A stretch of DNA of 6,439 bases, from NCBI GenBank assembly GCA_029567025.1, contig JAKQLT010000210.1, positions 1 to 6,439 of the forward strand, written 5' to 3'. How positions within the stretch are numbered: the stretch's first letter is position 1; each line of letters starts with the position of its first letter. Below are positions 4,901-6,439 of this stretch, one piece after another. The notes below the pieces were generated by a model. It made no database searches, was not told where the DNA came from, and worked only from the letters and a program-made list of their open reading frames with translations. Origin of the DNA: Candidatus Omnitrophota bacterium (GTDB lineage: Bacteria; Omnitrophota; Gorgyraeia; Zapsychrales; Zapsychraceae). The position numbers and the translations under genes were made by a program.

Positions 4901-6439
4901 TTATATTCGACTATTTTTCTCGATTTGCGCTGATGAATCAACCATCCCCAAAAACATCGGCAAATTATCGATTGGAGTGATATTAATAATCACAGGCACA
5001 AGTCCGTTGATTTGAATATTTTCCAGCGCTTTCGGGTCGGTCGGCCAATTGAACTCTACGCCATCGCCTTTTTTCTCAATTTGAAATTTATCCGGATTTA
5101 AATCAATCCCGCCGGGGGCTTGTTCTTTTCCTACGATTGCTTTATCTGCCACATCAACACTTGAAATCTTAAAAACATTATCGATAAAAGGCGTTAACTC
5201 AGAAACCAAAGCGTCATAACGATCATACCCCAACGCGAAGGCAATCTTTTGTTTCTTTTCAAAAGTTAATTCTTCATTTTTCGCTTCCAAAATACTAAGC
5301 ATACTTTGCCAAATATGACATTTTGATGGCGCAATAGCTAACCTTAACGGCATATCTTGATCAAAAGTTATTTCTCCTAAACTTTTGCGCCTATAAATAT
5401 TTTCTTTAGCCAAAGAATCTTGGCTCCATACAATATGAATCAATCCAGGCTTATGGAGAATCCTCACTCGGGCAGATTGCCCTTGACCATGTCCTCCCAC
5501 ATATATCGGCTCATCTCCTTGAGCTCTTATAACGCCTGAAGATTCAAAAATAATATTATAAATTGTTTCAAAATTTGTTGCATGTCCTACCAAATCGCCA
5601 GAGTCTAATTTCTCCCCTTCTGCACTAACAAAAGGCGACGCTTGCCAAGCAGTAATATCAAGAAAAGGCCTGCCATTTTGTTTTGATATATTTTTTACTA
5701 ACAACTCAAAAAGGACAGCTTTTTCTTGTTCAGCAATACTTTTTTCCAAATAAGAAATTTTATACCCTTTCAAATCCGAATAATTATCATCATAAATAGG
5801 ATCTGGAAAAGCTTTAATCTTTATTAATAATTCTTTTAACTCATTTAAAATTTTTAAAACATCTTCGGCAGGCTTTCTAATCATTTGATGTATTAAAACA
5901 TTCTCAATATGATTGATAACCTCGCGAGCTTCTTGTTCTGTCATCATCGCCTGATCGCCTCCTAAGCCTCTCACATCTGTCAAATCAAAAGGAATAAGTT
6001 TCGATTCCGGAGATTTTTCTGGTACAACCATCTTATGCAAAGGCTGAAGAACATTAAATATTTCTCCTGTTCTTGGATCAAGGGCTCCGGTATAAACCAC
6101 TCTAGTTGACCCTTCTTCGATGTCTCCCATGTCTTTCACATTAAAAATCCCCTGATTAATAAATTCCTTGTTTAAACGATGCTTATTGGGAACATTATTG
6201 CTGCGGCCTCCTATTAAAGTAACTTCCAAATCCGCCTTATCAATAGATTGCGAATCCAGTCTTGATTGCATTTTCTCTAAAGCGAAATTGATGAAATCCG
6301 TCGGTTTAGACAAATAGTGTAAATGAGCTAAGAATCCAATCTTTTTTTCTTTATCCCAAATAATAACAATAAAGCACGGATTAGCTCCTGTGGATACCAA
6401 AATAGGGTTCTGTTGTTTTGCATCTGTCACGGCATAATG
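4901..6439 (-). CDS. Large protein with CheD-like Cys/His deamidase domain at the N-terminus (5' end cut by window edge)
   Basis: The frame is open from the right edge to the TAA at 4901. I number residues from a GTG at 6430, but three in-frame codons precede it (His-Tyr-Ala) and, with the Val, give YAV, as in CheD N-termini. The true start is therefore probably outside the window. Residues 1-130 follow CheD, which deamidates glutamines on chemoreceptors: STGANPC with C19, then DKEKKIGFLAHL with H36 (spacing 17, as in CheD's catalytic Cys and His), IGG at 73-75, NQGI at 92-95, DMGD at 100-103 and R110-V-V-Y. CheD's GLGSC is GANPC here. Residues about 165-250 look helical; 255-345 look strand-rich with GGHGQGQ at 312-318; I recognise no family there. 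The tail has GGIDLNP at 440-446 and GLVPVIINITPI at 476-487. No signal peptide or membrane segment is visible in the part seen. There are no chemotaxis genes nearby, so the substrate is unknown. Confidence 0.8.
   Translation of the reverse strand, partial: HYAVTDAKQQNPILVSTGANPCFIVIIWDKEKKIGFLAHLHYLSKPTDFINFALEKMQSRLDSQSIDKADLEVTLIGGRSNNVPNKHRLNKEFINQGIFNVKDMGDIEEGSTRVVYTGALDPRTGEIFNVLQPLHKMVVPEKSPESKLIPFDLTDVRGLGGDQAMMTEQEAREVINHIENVLIHQMIRKPAEDVLKILNELKELLIKIKAFPDPIYDDNYSDLKGYKISYLEKSIAEQEKAVLFELLVKNISKQNGRPFLDITAWQASPFVSAEGEKLDSGDLVGHATNFETIYNIIFESSGVIRAQGDEPIYVGGHGQGQSARVRILHKPGLIHIVWSQDSLAKENIYRRKSLGEITFDQDMPLRLAIAPSKCHIWQSMLSILEAKNEELTFEKKQKIAFALGYDRYDALVSELTPFIDNVFKISSVDVADKAIVGKEQAPGGIDLNPDKFQIEKKGDGVEFNWPTDPKALENIQINGLVPVIINITPIDNLPMFLGMVDSSAQIEKNSRI

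Noticed and set aside
4833..5015. Plus-strand frame of 60 codons with a RDSCIRRNDN stretch
   Set aside because: That stretch is just the translation of the palindromic ATTCCTGC/GCAGGAAT repeat, a well-known source of spurious genes. The rest overlaps the CheD-like gene antisense.

Overview
The window is an AT-rich bacterial segment in which every gene I can support lies on the minus strand, so transcription runs from the right edge to the left. In transcription order it carries the following: a 5'-truncated gene for a large protein with a CheD-like N-terminal domain (6439 to 4901); a 197-bp gap holding a small inverted-repeat element and a promoter; yggS, for PLP homeostasis (4703 to 4014); proC, pyrroline-5-carboxylate reductase (4000 to 3215); a 94-bp leader with a short inverted repeat and AGCG-type repeats; mtnP, 5'-methylthioadenosine phosphorylase (3120 to 2257); and ileS, isoleucyl-tRNA synthetase (2260 to the left edge, C-terminus missing).

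The last four genes look like one transcription unit. yggS and proC are 13 bp apart, and proC has its own Shine-Dalgarno inside the gap. mtnP has a strong AAGGAGG site. ileS starts inside the mtnP stop codon through an ATGA overlap. The unit is housekeeping: YggS manages pyridoxal phosphate, ProC completes proline synthesis, MtnP salvages the methylthioadenosine left by S-adenosylmethionine-dependent reactions, and IleS charges tRNA-Ile. A likely promoter (TTGACT, 17 bp, extended TGT-TACTTT) sits so close to the yggS ATG that the message would be leaderless or nearly so.

The unusual part is the right-hand gene. Its first 130 residues match the CheD chemoreceptor glutamine deamidase pattern, with a Cys and a His 17 residues apart as in CheD. 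The signature around the Cys is altered (GANPC instead of GLGSC), no chemotaxis gene is nearby, and about 380 further residues of unassigned sequence follow. The C-terminal block (APGGIDLNP through GLVPVIINITPI and NLPMFLG) resembles a recurring tail I recall from proteins of Omnitrophota (candidate phylum OP3). Together with the AGCG-type intergenic repeats, this makes an uncultured Omnitrophota-like bacterium my best guess. That assignment is inference from memory and has not been tested by a search.
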